DNA of 64,000 nt from Planctomycetaceae bacterium (GCA_002722955.1 PBMZ01000115.1:1-64000); one strand, 5' to 3'; numbered from the stretch's first letter, positions 45,845-54,734 are shown. Notes: generated by a model not told the origin, from the sequence alone. Made by a program: numbers and translations.

Positions 45845-45903
45845 GCTATTGCACCACCAAGGATGGTTATCGATTCACCTACGGGTTAAACGAGCGTGCT
45901 CAC

Positions 45904-47511
45904 TCAGTTTGCCGACGGCAACGGAACTCGCCAACCGAAGCCATGTGATAAGAAACGCTCCCGCGACTCAGCGGAAGTGATCGCTTCGACCAAGCGTTGG
46001 GCCAAGTATGGATGCTTGGATGCTTTGTTCACAGCGATCGGTTGCACTGCTTTCGGATTGCCTGTGCGGATCGGGATAATCTCGAGCTTTTCGGAAATCG
46101 ATGCCACGTTGGCTTTGTAAACGATGGCCGCGTCTAGCCCGTTGGCGAGAACTTGATTGACCAGCATATCGGCGGTCGGCGTTTGTACTCGGACGTTGCC
46201 TTGAACGGCTTCATAGAGGTTTGAGTCGTCAAGCTTGATTTGGAGAAAGAGCTTCTTCGTCAGCTCACCGAGTGCACTTTGTTCGGCATTGGCGACACCG
46301 ACTTTGAGGTCAGCTTTCGTCAGTTCTTTGACGTCCTTGACCCTCATCGGATTTCCCTTTTGGACAATGACGACCATGTCGGTGTCCGAGATAGTCAGCG
46401 GCGGCCGAAAGTCTGATTGGACGTCGTCCATAAAGGAAGCGTCGCAGGCAAAGTACGCGTCGGGTGGCTGATTTTCATTGCCTTTGATCATGGCGACTAA
46501 AATTCCACAGCCGTTATAAATCGTTTTGACGCTGACACCCTCACGTTGTTTGAACGCTTTGACTGTGTCTTCAATGGCCAGTCGATTGACGCCGCCGCTA
46601 TAGAGAACCAGCTCGGGCGATTCGGACCATTCATCGCCACCGATGTTTTCGATTCCGAATTGAGTGAAGTATTGTTGGCCTTTGGAAGGCGCCGACATAA
46701 AGCGGCAAAATCGCAGAGCCGCAACGGATTCTTTGCACCACTTGAGCACTCCGACGGTGACTTGTTTGGTAGCCGCATCGAACTCTGGCACATGGATCAT
46801 CGTCAACTCGTCACTGTGTAGGTTGACTTGAGAGTCCCAAATCACGGCCGCATCGACGGATTTCAATTTCACGGCACTTGTCAGTTCATTGACGGTTGGC
46901 TTGAAGACCTTGCAGGCAGTTGAGATTTCTTCCCACTTGCCCATCTTGGTCAGGATCTTCTTCGTCGCCTTTCCCACAGAGGCCGCGTCGGGATTGGCCA
47001 AGCCGAAGTTCACTTCCGGCTTGAGCAAATCGTCGAGGCCCTTGATTCCTTTGTCGTTGTCTTTGTGGATCGCAATGACTGGTCGAAGTCGGCCAACAGG
47101 CACAGCTTCGTGTAACAACTTCTTTTGGCGAGCGATTTCGATGTAACTGGTGTCGGCGGCCAAATACAAATCGCCTGTTTCGGCAATTTGCAAGTTATTC
47201 AGCAGCGTCCCTGATCCGCCGTATTGCAATTGTATCTCGACGCCAAACTCTTCTTCGTATGCCTTCGCCGCGGCCTCGACAGGCAGCTTGATGCCGGCGG
47301 CGCAGTACATGACCAGCTTTTTGGTGGAAGTCGAATCTGTTGGCTGAACGGGGGCATCCGGTTTCGGATTGTCTGTCCCGTTACCAGCAGGTTGCACTTC
47401 AGTTGGTGCATCGCCGCCAGAGGAAAGTAAGAAGATCAGTCCCGCCACTGCGACTAGCGAGACGACAGCTACCAAGAGCCCATTGTTTGCACTGCCAAGA
47501 CGTCGACTCAT
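45904..47511 (-). CDS. Membrane-anchored binding protein with two ModA-like domains
   Basis: 535 residues. An N-terminal hydrophobic anchor (LLVAVVSLVAVAGLIFLLSS, 12-31) and a Pro/Thr linker lead to two tandem periplasmic-binding domains of the ModA/WtpA type. Domain one, about 66-295, has LVMYCAAGIKLPVEAAAKAY, QLQYGGSGTLL and GDLYLAADTSYIE. Domain two, about 300-530, has LVLYSGGVNRLAIEDTVKAF, IYNGCGILV and DAYFACDASFMDD. The two have the same order of motifs, so the protein arose by duplication. Normal ModA is about 250 residues with one domain. It is the first gene of the probable transporter unit with the ModB-like permease downstream. Confidence 0.88.
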   Translation of the reverse strand: MSRRLGSANNGLLVAVVSLVAVAGLIFLLSSGGDAPTEVQPAGNGTDNPKPDAPVQPTDSTSTKKLVMYCAAGIKLPVEAAAKAYEEEFGVEIQLQYGGSGTLLNNLQIAETGDLYLAADTSYIEIARQKKLLHEAVPVGRLRPVIAIHKDNDKGIKGLDDLLKPEVNFGLANPDAASVGKATKKILTKMGKWEEISTACKVFKPTVNELTSAVKLKSVDAAVIWDSQVNLHSDELTMIHVPEFDAATKQVTVGVLKWCKESVAALRFCRFMSAPSKGQQYFTQFGIENIGGDEWSESPELVLYSGGVNRLAIEDTVKAFKQREGVSVKTIYNGCGILVAMIKGNENQPPDAYFACDASFMDDVQSDFRPPLTISDTDMVVIVQKGNPMRVKDVKELTKADLKVGVANAEQSALGELTKKLFLQIKLDDSNLYEAVQGNVRVQTPTADMLVNQVLANGLDAAIVYKANVASISEKLEIIPIRTGNPKAVQPIAVNKASKHPYLAQRLVEAITSAESRERFLSHGFGWRVPLPSAN

Positions 47512-47643
47512 TCTGAGTCTCCAATTTACAAGTTCGCAATCAAGATTCTTTATGCGTCAGCCAGTATACTGACGCGCTGAATTCAATTCGAGTGACTCGT
47601 CATCGGATCGATTCGACTCTCCCTCACGAACGGGGCTCACGTC

Positions 47644-48678
47644 ATGAATCCATCTCGCCTTGAAGAAATCCTGAGCACGTTTCCAACTCGACGGATAGCT
47701 GTCATTGGTGACTTCTTCTTGGACAAGTATTTGGATGTTGACCCGGCTTTGGTCGAACCGAGTCTCGAGACGGGCTTGGACGCGCATCAAGTTTCTCAGG
47801 TGAGATGTTTCGCTGGTGTTGCTGGCACCGTCATCAATAACTTGTCTGCTCTTGGCATCGGCCAGTTGCATGTTATCGGGGCCATTGGCGATGATGGCGA
47901 GGCGTACGAGTTGAGGAAGTGTTTAGAGGCCACCGATTGCCAAGTCGATCGGTTGTTGTCTTTCGACGAGTTGATGACACCAACGTACCTGAAGCCGCGT
48001 GATATGACAGACGCCAGCTTGCAGGGCGAGCATTCTCGCTACGACACCAAGAACCGAAGGCCGACACCATCACAAGTTGTTGAGGCTGTCGTCAGTGCAA
48101 TGGACGAGTTGCTCGGTGATATAGACGCTTTGATCGTAGCGGACCAAGTTGAGGAAGCGGAATGTGGCATCATTACGTCTGCTGTTCGCGAGACGCTGGC
48201 CACTCGAGCCACTCAATTTGACAGCGTAATCTTCTGGGTCGACTCGCGCCGGTTTATCCGCGAGTTTCGCAACGTCATCATCAAGCCGAATCAGTTTGAG
48301 ACGGTTGGGCGCGCGAACCCGTCGCCTGATGAACGCGTTGACTTGGAACATTTGCAGCGCGAGCTTTCTGCGCTCAGGCAACTAACGAACGCTCCCGTGT
48401 TCGTGACGATGGGTGAACGAGGCATGCTTGTCAGCGATCCAGCGCCGCAACGAATTCCGACGGTGTCAGTTTCCGAACCACTCGACACAACAGGAGCTGG
48501 CGATAGTACGACAGCGGGCTGCGTCGCGGCGTTGACAGCAGGAGCTTCGCTTGAAGAAGCAGCATTGATCGGCAACCTAGTCGCTTCGATCACGATTCAG
48601 CAGTTGGCGACGACGGGAACGGCGAAGCCAGAACAAGTTGTTGCACGCTTGACCGAGTGGCATCATCGAATCGTTTAG
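47644..48678 (+). CDS. PfkB-family carbohydrate kinase, HldE/RfaE-like
   Basis: 344 residues. PfkB signature two, DTTGAGDSTTAGCVAAL, near residue 280, and N-terminal IAVIGDFFLDKYLDVDPALV then FAGVAGTVINNLSALGIGQ with the sugar-binding GGAAN-like motif altered to AGVAGT. IKPNQFETVG near 217 is typical of heptose-kinase (RfaE domain I) relatives. There is no C-terminal nucleotidyltransferase. It could phosphorylate a sugar or a sugar phosphate. It converges with the Uma2 gene, 11 bp away. Confidence 0.85.
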   Translation: MNPSRLEEILSTFPTRRIAVIGDFFLDKYLDVDPALVEPSLETGLDAHQVSQVRCFAGVAGTVINNLSALGIGQLHVIGAIGDDGEAYELRKCLEATDCQVDRLLSFDELMTPTYLKPRDMTDASLQGEHSRYDTKNRRPTPSQVVEAVVSAMDELLGDIDALIVADQVEEAECGIITSAVRETLATRATQFDSVIFWVDSRRFIREFRNVIIKPNQFETVGRANPSPDERVDLEHLQRELSALRQLTNAPVFVTMGERGMLVSDPAPQRIPTVSVSEPLDTTGAGDSTTAGCVAALTAGASLEEAALIGNLVASITIQQLATTGTAKPEQVVARLTEWHHRIV

Positions 48679-48689
48679 CTTGAGTTTCG

Positions 48690-49310
48690 CTACACAGAAG
48701 GCGAACTCTTTCCGGTCCACCAATCTGGTTCTTCGAAGAATGTGGAGATAGGACAGTTGAAGCCTTCCAGCAGCGGTCGATCTAATCGCTCGCAAGTCCA
48801 CGTAGGTCGCGCGGTCAGCGTCTCGCTTTCCGATAAGCTAAAGCGCTCGCCGTTGGAGTGAATGCAGTTTACGCTGCGTTGTCCGACGTCGATGATCCAA
48901 ACCAGTTCAGTCCCCAAAGCCTGATATTCATCGACGCGCTGCTGCATGCTCTTCTGGCGGTCTGGGGTCGAGGCTAACTCGATCACGATGGCTGGGATTC
49001 GGAAGCTGACGATTTCGTCCATCTCTCCGAACTGTGGACCGTCGACGAAAAAACATGCGGCCGGGCTGCGGACGGTGTCGGGATTGCGAGCGACTGAGAC
49101 CGCCAGCTCGAAGCAGAAGTATCCTTGCCGGTTGATTTCGAGGGCCGATGCCAGCGTTTTTGATAAATTCAGTAGCGTGCGACCGTGGGCATCATTGGGC
49201 GGATGCAAGGTCACAATGCGGCCCTTGACCAGTTCGACCCAGCGTCCAGCGTTGGGAAGATCGAACTTGCGGTCTGCGAATTCTTCAGCGGTAAGCAACT
49301 CGTCGGACAT
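48690..49310 (-). CDS. Uma2-family protein (restriction-endonuclease-like fold)
   Basis: 206 residues. LTAEEFADRKFDLPNAGRWVELVKGRIV and PAIVIELASTPDRQKSMQQR then EYQALGTELVWIIDV match the Uma2/DUF820 PD-(D/E)XK fold that is expanded in planctomycetes and cyanobacteria. The first catalytic Asp, normally in a PDVAF-like motif, seems missing: the sequence reads RSPAACFFV. The Glu of the next motif (IELA) is kept. It is 18 bp after the PNP gene on the same strand. Confidence 0.85.
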   Translation of the reverse strand: MSDELLTAEEFADRKFDLPNAGRWVELVKGRIVTLHPPNDAHGRTLLNLSKTLASALEINRQGYFCFELAVSVARNPDTVRSPAACFFVDGPQFGEMDEIVSFRIPAIVIELASTPDRQKSMQQRVDEYQALGTELVWIIDVGQRSVNCIHSNGERFSLSESETLTARPTWTCERLDRPLLEGFNCPISTFFEEPDWWTGKSSPSV

Positions 49311-49328
49311 GACGAAGATTGTAGCAGT

Positions 49329-50162
49329 TTACTCGCCCGCTGGCAGTCGCTCGACGACATGTGGGATCAGCTGTGCCAACTTCGCGCCGCCTCGACCGGC
49401 AACTTCGATGATCGTACTGACGTCGGCAGGTTCCAATGCGTCGGGCAAGCACATGTCGGTCACGACAGAGAAGCCAAGCACCTTGATTCCCGCGTGTGCT
49501 GCAACGATCGTTTCAGGAACGGTCGACATGCCCACCACGTCGGCTCCCATGTTTCGCAGCATGCGATATTCCGCGCGAGTCTCTAAGTTGGGACCGCTAA
49601 CAGCAACGAACACACCTTTCTGGCAATCGATGCCCAGTTTAAGTGCCGATTGATGGGCCAACTCGACAAGCTCGCGATTAAACGGTTCTGACATGTCCGG
49701 AAAACGCGGGCCTAAAGAATCGTCGTTGATACCACGCAGCGGATTGTCGGGCATCATATTGATGTGATCCTCGATGATCACAACTTGGGCTAACGAAAGT
49801 TGGTGGTTCATGCCACCGGCGGCGTTGGTGATGATCAGCGTATCGACCCCCAAAGCCTTCATGACTCGCACAGGAAACGTGACTTCCTGCATCGAGTAGC
49901 CTTCGTAGTAATGAAAGCGGCCTTCCATCGCGATGGTCGTAACACCGCGCAGGGTGCCACAAACCAGCTGTCCAGTGTGAGACTCGACAGTGGAAACCGG
50001 AAAATTGGGAATATCACCGTAAGGAATGGCAACAGTGTTTTCGATTTGGTCGGCTAGACCACCTAAGCCGGTTCCCAAAATCAAGCCTGCACGAGGCGCA
50101 CCGTCCCATTTCGATCGAATGAAGTTAATGGCTTCATCGATCTTTTTTGACAAGCCAAGCAT
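49329..50162 (-). CDS. Purine nucleoside phosphorylase, PNP-II (PunA-like)
   Basis: 277 residues from ATG 50162, preceded by AAAGGAG six bases upstream. Class II trimeric PNP motifs: [60 protein letters not shown] and [16 protein letters not shown], which supply the phosphate and purine-binding residues. It cleaves inosine or guanosine to base and ribose-1-phosphate in the cytoplasm. A longer frame to 50378 adds a non-homologous front and is rejected. Confidence 0.95.
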   Translation of the reverse strand: MLGLSKKIDEAINFIRSKWDGAPRAGLILGTGLGGLADQIENTVAIPYGDIPNFPVSTVESHTGQLVCGTLRGVTTIAMEGRFHYYEGYSMQEVTFPVRVMKALGVDTLIITNAAGGMNHQLSLAQVVIIEDHINMMPDNPLRGINDDSLGPRFPDMSEPFNRELVELAHQSALKLGIDCQKGVFVAVSGPNLETRAEYRMLRNMGADVVGMSTVPETIVAAHAGIKVLGFSVVTDMCLPDALEPADVSTIIEVAGRGGAKLAQLIPHVVERLPAGE

Positions 50163-50505
50163 GAGTGCTCCTTTCCTGCCAGAAGCCCTGTGCGCTTCAA
50201 CCAAACCAAGATTACATGGCTCGAGCGAAAGCCAGATGCTTCGAAAAGGTAGGAAACAACATACTGCAAATTGCATCGTACTCAAATGGAACAGAGAGTC
50301 ACCTGGGAAATTCCTAGGGTGTTCCCTAATCCACGGCCGTTTATGTCTTTTGCAGCATGACGGCGGCGATGTTCGCACGGAACATTTTCACGCGTCACAA
50401 CCCTATGCGCGTTGGCCGAGAATGCATCCACAAGGTTCGCTCGCAAATCGGCGTTCCTTGAGATGCGTTGGAGATTAGGACTGACCGTTTTATTGAGCGA
50501 CGACA
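50163..50505. other. Intergenic stretch, nothing recognised
   Basis: No gene, repeat or clear promoter seen between the PNP gene and the end of the acidic-protein gene. Several very short frames show no protein-like signal. Confidence 0.5.
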
Positions 50506-50877
50506 TCAATCGAAGTCGTCGTCGCCATCTCCGTAGTCATCGTCGTCGAAGTCGTCGTCGAAGTCGTCGTCTTCTTCGTCGTCGAAGTCGTCGTCTTCGT
50601 CCTCGTCGAAATCTTCTTCGTCGAAGTCGTCGTCCTCGTCGTCGAACTCATCGTCGTCATCGCTGAATTCGTCGTCGTCTTCCATTGAAAATGGTGCTAG
50701 CTTGCTGGGACAGTCGTCTAGCGCAACCATTGGTTGATTGTTCAGGATACTTTCGGTTTCTTTCGTTGCCGAATTGCCGAAAAGTGGTTCGGAAAACACA
50801 CGCGGAGCGTGGGCAGTTGCAGTCACATTCGCGTCGCTCATCTCCAGTTCTTCCAATTGCGTGCCAATGCTAGTCAT
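50506..50877 (-). CDS. Highly acidic repeat protein
   Basis: 123 residues from ATG 50877 (a TTG three codons earlier is possible). The first 65 or so residues are ordinary (LEELEMSDANVTATAHAPRV) and the rest is almost pure Asp, Glu and Phe, for example DDDEFDDEDDDFDEEDFDED. The C-terminal half is encoded by a (GAC/GAT/GAA)n trinucleotide tract, seen on the plus strand as GTCGTC repeats at about 50513-50690. Very acidic tails of this kind can bind calcium or basic proteins. Frame and a GAGGG before the start support a real gene, but simple-sequence slippage is likely to vary its length. Confidence 0.65.
   Translation of the reverse strand: MTSIGTQLEELEMSDANVTATAHAPRVFSEPLFGNSATKETESILNNQPMVALDDCPSKLAPFSMEDDDEFSDDDDEFDDEDDDFDEEDFDEDEDDDFDDEEDDDFDDDFDDDDYGDGDDDFD
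50513..50690. repeat. (GTC)n-rich trinucleotide tract
   Basis: About 180 bp of imperfect GTCGTC/GTCTTC/TCGTCA repeats that encode the Asp/Glu tail of the minus-strand protein. Not a CRISPR array; there are no unique spacers. Confidence 0.9.
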
Positions 50878-51154
50878 CTCATTCAACCCTCAGTTCCTTA
50901 AGCGAAGGTCTACGAAACAATATCGATTCCTCTAGACTTCCGATTTCATCTAGTTAATCAGAAGCAGTTATTTGCGGAACCAATATTATTATTCGCGACC
51001 TTTGTCAAGCATCTTGCAGAGTCGACAACTGATTGTTTTTGCGGACACGGACTTCGGCTCACTACGGGACAGGCGTTTTGACTTGCTGGTGTCTTGCGTT
51101 CGACTATGATTTCCGAGCGTTTTAATTGGATACCTCGTTCATTTCACGAAGCCA
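50878..51154. other. Intergenic stretch between divergent genes
   Basis: The 277-bp space should hold promoters for the acidic protein (minus) and for the small protein and TPR gene (plus). AT-rich stretches occur at about 50945-51000 but I see no clear promoter hexamers. Confidence 0.5.
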
Positions 51155-51508
51155 ATGTCCGATTCTCAACATCGACTGCGATTCGAAGGCCCCACGTTTT
51201 GGGTCACTCATCGAAACCGTGAATTCGGTCCGTTCGACTATGAATGGAGCAAGGATTTCAGCGGCATTGAATTCGTTTACTGTGGCGAGAAGTTCGGCGA
51301 GTACTGCAGCTGTGAAGAAATCTACGCCGACCTAAAACGCTTCCGTCTACCAATGCGCGTCGTCGAGGTCACCAGTGTTGTGATGGGAAGCGTTTTGTTT
51401 GGTCTGTTGAACGGATTGAGTGACCACGAGAAACGCGGTTACCTAATCGATCAGTTGCAGCAGCATGGGATGGAGCGGTTCGCGAACGGTATCTCCTATT
51501 CGAGTTAG
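51155..51508 (+). CDS. Conserved-looking hypothetical protein, 117 aa
   Basis: Reads FWVTHRNREFGPFDYEWSKD, FVYCGEKFGEYCSCEEIYAD and VVEVTSVVMGSVLFGLLNGL. Mixed alpha/beta with two Cys in EYCSCEE and one hydrophobic segment near the end. I do not know the family, but the sequence is protein-like throughout and its stop lies 2 bp before the start of the TPR-glycosyltransferase gene, so the two are probably translated together. Confidence 0.7.
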   Translation: MSDSQHRLRFEGPTFWVTHRNREFGPFDYEWSKDFSGIEFVYCGEKFGEYCSCEEIYADLKRFRLPMRVVEVTSVVMGSVLFGLLNGLSDHEKRGYLIDQLQQHGMERFANGISYSS

Positions 51509-51510
51509 GT

Positions 51511-53190
51511 ATGGACCAAGCAGAGAGACTCTTGCGAAAGGCACTGGCCTTGCATCAATCGGGTGCATGGGCTGAAGCGAGAGACTTGTACATGCAGGTT
51601 CTCCAACTCGATCCCGATCACGCGGGCGCACTTCAATTATTGGGCGGGTTGATGCTGCAATGCGGCGACTTGCCAACAGCGATCGACTGTTTGAGCCGTG
51701 CGGTTGATATCGCTCCGCACGTTGCCCCTTTTCATGAGAACTTGGGCGTCGCTCTACGAACAGCGCAGCGACCAACGGAAGCCGTTGATTGTTTGTTACA
51801 GGCGTTGGCTTTGGAGCCTCGCAGTCATTCCGCCCACAGCAACTTGGGCGGGGCGCTGTGTGATTTGGGCAAGCTTGAAGAGGCCGTCGCCGCATATCAG
51901 AACGCCATACAACTTTCGGCGAAAGATGCCGAGTACCATCTGAATTTGGGCTTGGTCTATAGCAAGTTGAAAGAATACGAAAAGGCCGAGGCATCGATGC
52001 GTCGCGCCTTACAACTTCTCCCGAAGGACTCATGGACGCTTCAATCGTTGGGCGGTTTGCTTTGCGAAATGGATCGCCCTGAAGAGGCTTTGCGGTATTT
52101 GGGGCGAGTGAATCGCAATCCAGAATCGTTGGTGACGACGGCGACTTGCCAGCTCGATCTGGGCGACACTCAGAAGGCGATCGAAGCGTTCGATGAGGCG
52201 GTCCGCGTGGCTCCCGGTTATTCCGAGGCGATTGCAGGCCGCGCGCTGGCGTTCCTTCATCAAGGTGACTTTGGACGCGGCTGGAAAGATTACGCGGCGC
52301 GCAAGCAAGTTTCGGCCGCGAAAGACAAGCGGCCGCGTTCCTTTGCCGAACCGGAATGGGATGGTGGACCGCTTCAAGATTTCTCGTTGATTGTTTACGC
52401 AGAACAAGGGATCGGCGAGGAGATTATGTTTGCGTCGTGCTTTCCCGATCTGTTCGACAAAGTCGACAAATGTTTGGTCGAGTGCGACGAGCGACTAATT
52501 CCCTTGTACGAGCGATCCTTTCCGACCGCTGAGTTCACACGTCGCGAGTTCCATCCCACTGAGTCCGACAACGTGCCGCGTGCAGACTTTCACACAGCCA
52601 TCGGTGACTTGCCGAGATTCTTTCGTCCGCGCGAATCAGCGTTTCCCGATCGCGCCGGTTTCTTGAAGGCCGATGAAGAAGCCGTCGCCGAATGGCGAGA
52701 TCGCACACTGTCGTTGGGCGGAGACTTCGTTGTCGGAATCAGTTGGCGCGGCGGGAAAGTTGCCAAGGTGCATCGTCGCAAGTCCACCACGCTCGACCAG
52801 TGGACAAAAGTCCTCTTCACCAAGAATGTGACTTTCGTGAATCTGCAATATGGAGACTGCCAACGCGAATTGCAGGAAGTCTACGATGAAACGGGAATTC
52901 GCATTCATCACTTCGACGAAGTCGACCCCTTGCAACAATTGGACGAATGGGCCGCGCTGGTTGCATCGTTGGACTTGGTGATCTCGACATCCAACGCAAC
53001 CGTTCACATGGCCGGTGCATTGGGGACTCGAGTCTGGAACTTGCTGCCGGAGCCAGCAGAGTGGCGATGGATGTCGACTCGTGATGACAGTCCGTGGTAT
53101 CCCTTGATGCAGCTCTTCCGACAATCAGAGCCAGGTGACTGGGATTCGGTGTTTGAAAGCGTGGCTGAAGAATTAGCCGTTAGTAGTTAG
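51511..53190 (+). CDS. TPR protein with glycosyltransferase-like C-terminal domain
   Basis: 559 residues. Residues 1 to about 265 are about seven tetratricopeptide repeats, for example AWAEARDLYMQVLQLDPDHA, RPTEAVDCLLQALALEPRS and EYEKAEASMRRALQLLPKDS. The C-terminal 290 residues form a GT-B-type domain seen in many TPR-glycosyltransferases: YAEQGIGEEIMFASCFPDLF, SWRGGKVAKVHRRKST, FVNLQYGDCQRELQE and SLDLVISTSNATVHMAGALG. The last segment resembles the nucleotide-sugar-binding part of GT9/GT41. It may add sugars to proteins or lipids. Confidence 0.85.
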   Translation: MDQAERLLRKALALHQSGAWAEARDLYMQVLQLDPDHAGALQLLGGLMLQCGDLPTAIDCLSRAVDIAPHVAPFHENLGVALRTAQRPTEAVDCLLQALALEPRSHSAHSNLGGALCDLGKLEEAVAAYQNAIQLSAKDAEYHLNLGLVYSKLKEYEKAEASMRRALQLLPKDSWTLQSLGGLLCEMDRPEEALRYLGRVNRNPESLVTTATCQLDLGDTQKAIEAFDEAVRVAPGYSEAIAGRALAFLHQGDFGRGWKDYAARKQVSAAKDKRPRSFAEPEWDGGPLQDFSLIVYAEQGIGEEIMFASCFPDLFDKVDKCLVECDERLIPLYERSFPTAEFTRREFHPTESDNVPRADFHTAIGDLPRFFRPRESAFPDRAGFLKADEEAVAEWRDRTLSLGGDFVVGISWRGGKVAKVHRRKSTTLDQWTKVLFTKNVTFVNLQYGDCQRELQEVYDETGIRIHHFDEVDPLQQLDEWAALVASLDLVISTSNATVHMAGALGTRVWNLLPEPAEWRWMSTRDDSPWYPLMQLFRQSEPGDWDSVFESVAEELAVSS

Positions 53191-53266
53191 CGAGCTGGCG
53201 CTGCTTGTGTAGAATTCAGAAGCCCGGGCGAGAGGGGGATCGGAGTGAGCCGTCGCCGCTCCGGCA

Positions 53267-53301
53267 GCTAATTGCTAACCGCTAACCGCTAACCGCTAAT
53301 C
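53267..53301. repeat. Five tandem 7-bp units ending at a start codon
   Basis: GCTAATT, GCTAACC, GCTAACC, GCTAACC and GCTAATC follow one another without gaps and stop directly before ATG 53302. No Shine-Dalgarno sequence is left in front of the start codon. Unit number may vary by slippage. Confidence 0.9.
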
Positions 53302-53952
53302 ATGAAAATCTTCATCGGTTGGGATCCTCGCGAGGCAGAGTGTGCTGACGTGCTCGCCTATAGCTTGCGAAAGCACTCGTCGATCGAATTCGAGATCTCG
53401 TACCTGAAGCTCGAAGATCTCGAATTTGACCGACCGCACGATCCGTTGCAGTCGACCGAGTTCACTTACACGCGCTTTTTGGTTCCCTCGCTTTGTGGCT
53501 TTCAGGGCAAGGCCATTTTTATGGACTGCGACATGCTGTGCCTTGGCGACATCCGCGAGCTGGCCGAGTTGCCCATGGATGACTTGGCACTTCGAGTGGT
53601 CAAACATGATCACCGCCCGACCGAGACAACAAAAATGGATGGCCGGCCACAGACGGTTTATCCGCGTAAGAACTGGTCCAGTCTAATGCTGATGAATTGC
53701 GAGAAACTCGGAATCTGGACAAAACCTGTCGTTGAAACCGCGTCTGGAGCCTATTTGCATCGCTTCCAAGACATTCCGGACGAGCTGATCGGTGAGCTGC
53801 CCAAGACCTGGAACACGCTGGATTGGATGGACGAGTCCACCAAACTGATCCACTACACCAGTGGCGGCCCTTGGTTTCCCGAATGTGCCAATCACCCACA
53901 CGCCAACATCTGGCGAGAAGCGAAACATGATTGGCTAAGACACTCAAAGTAA
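53302..53952 (+). CDS. GT8-like glycosyltransferase
   Basis: 216 residues. MKIFIGWDPREAECADVLAY starts a GT-A fold, with the metal-binding DxD as FMDCDMLCLGDI near residues 72-83 and HYTSGGPWFPECANH near the end. The overall pattern resembles glycosyltransferase family 8 or related galactosyltransferase-like planctomycete proteins; it is short for GT8 (usually about 280-330). The substrate is unknown. It follows the TPR-glycosyltransferase gene by 111 bp and may share its function. Confidence 0.8.
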   Translation: MKIFIGWDPREAECADVLAYSLRKHSSIEFEISYLKLEDLEFDRPHDPLQSTEFTYTRFLVPSLCGFQGKAIFMDCDMLCLGDIRELAELPMDDLALRVVKHDHRPTETTKMDGRPQTVYPRKNWSSLMLMNCEKLGIWTKPVVETASGAYLHRFQDIPDELIGELPKTWNTLDWMDESTKLIHYTSGGPWFPECANHPHANIWREAKHDWLRHSK

Positions 53953-54734
53953 CTGGACGTTGTCCGGCTCTTCGATTCGGGCTTTCGGGACAAAGTTAGC
54001 CAAACTGGGTAGTTGCTGCATCCGCCACGGAATTGATCTGAACAAACCGGCAGAATTTGCCATCGGCATCGCTTGCGGACGCCAAAGAATGAGGGCTACA
54101 AAAGATGTCGAGAAACTCCCTCTTCAGAATTCGCAAAGCGTTGAGATATCGAAAGTTCCGTCAATTGCTCCGTTCCCGAGCACAACTCCTGCATGTCTCC
54201 GTCATCCCTACGATTCAACTCGATTCGATCGGATTGTCCATTTTATTTTGACTATTTGCTTGGCACTGGAGTAGCATCGCTGATGTTACCGAAAAATGAT
54301 ACCGGAGCACTCCGTGCTGACCTAACCGGCCTAATTCTCTTCAGCGTCAATACTGAACTTTTGGTGCGTATTCCGGGCTGGCAAAAGTGGTTCTAACATG
54401 TTCAAATAAAACGGTTTAGGCGATTTTTTTAGGTTACCGAGTTCTCTTAGTGTTGATCGGTACACTGCATCCCAACGGCAGTTCCTTCGATTCAGCAAAT
54501 TTACGAGGCCAAAGTTGCAGTGTCGGGTGAGAGTTCCATTGATGGGAACTTGCAGGTCATCACGTCTGACAAAGCGGTTGGTCGTACCATTGAAGTTCTC
54601 AGTTTTAGCTGCCGGTGCTTTCGAAGCGGTGCCAAAACCGTCAGTCAGTACCTCTTGGGAAACCAAGATACAGCCGACGCGAGATTTGACAGGTTGAATC
54701 TCGCGGTGGTCTGGAATTCATAGGGAGTCACTCC
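53953..54734. other. Long leader of the giant surface protein gene
   Basis: About 780 bp with no gene that I can support. One weak minus-strand frame (54331-54666) is not convincing. AT-rich sequence at 54230-54260 and 54400-54440 could hold promoters for the surface protein gene. AGGGAG at 54722-54727 is its ribosome binding site. Confidence 0.55.
54722..54727 (+). promoter_or_regulatory. Ribosome binding site of the surface protein gene
   Basis: AGGGAG is seven bases before ATG 54735, which begins the LEPR-XLL-like N-terminus. Confidence 0.75.

Noticed and set aside
50513-50690. Possible CRISPR array
   Set aside because: Trinucleotide repeats without unique spacers; it encodes an acidic protein tail.
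53267-53301. Possible CRISPR or telomere-like array
   Set aside because: Only five 7-bp units in a row, no spacers; treated as a simple tandem repeat.
54331-54666. Minus-strand frame of 111 codons in the leader of the surface protein
   Set aside because: No motif or start signal, and it covers sequence that should hold the promoter of the surface protein gene; left as intergenic.
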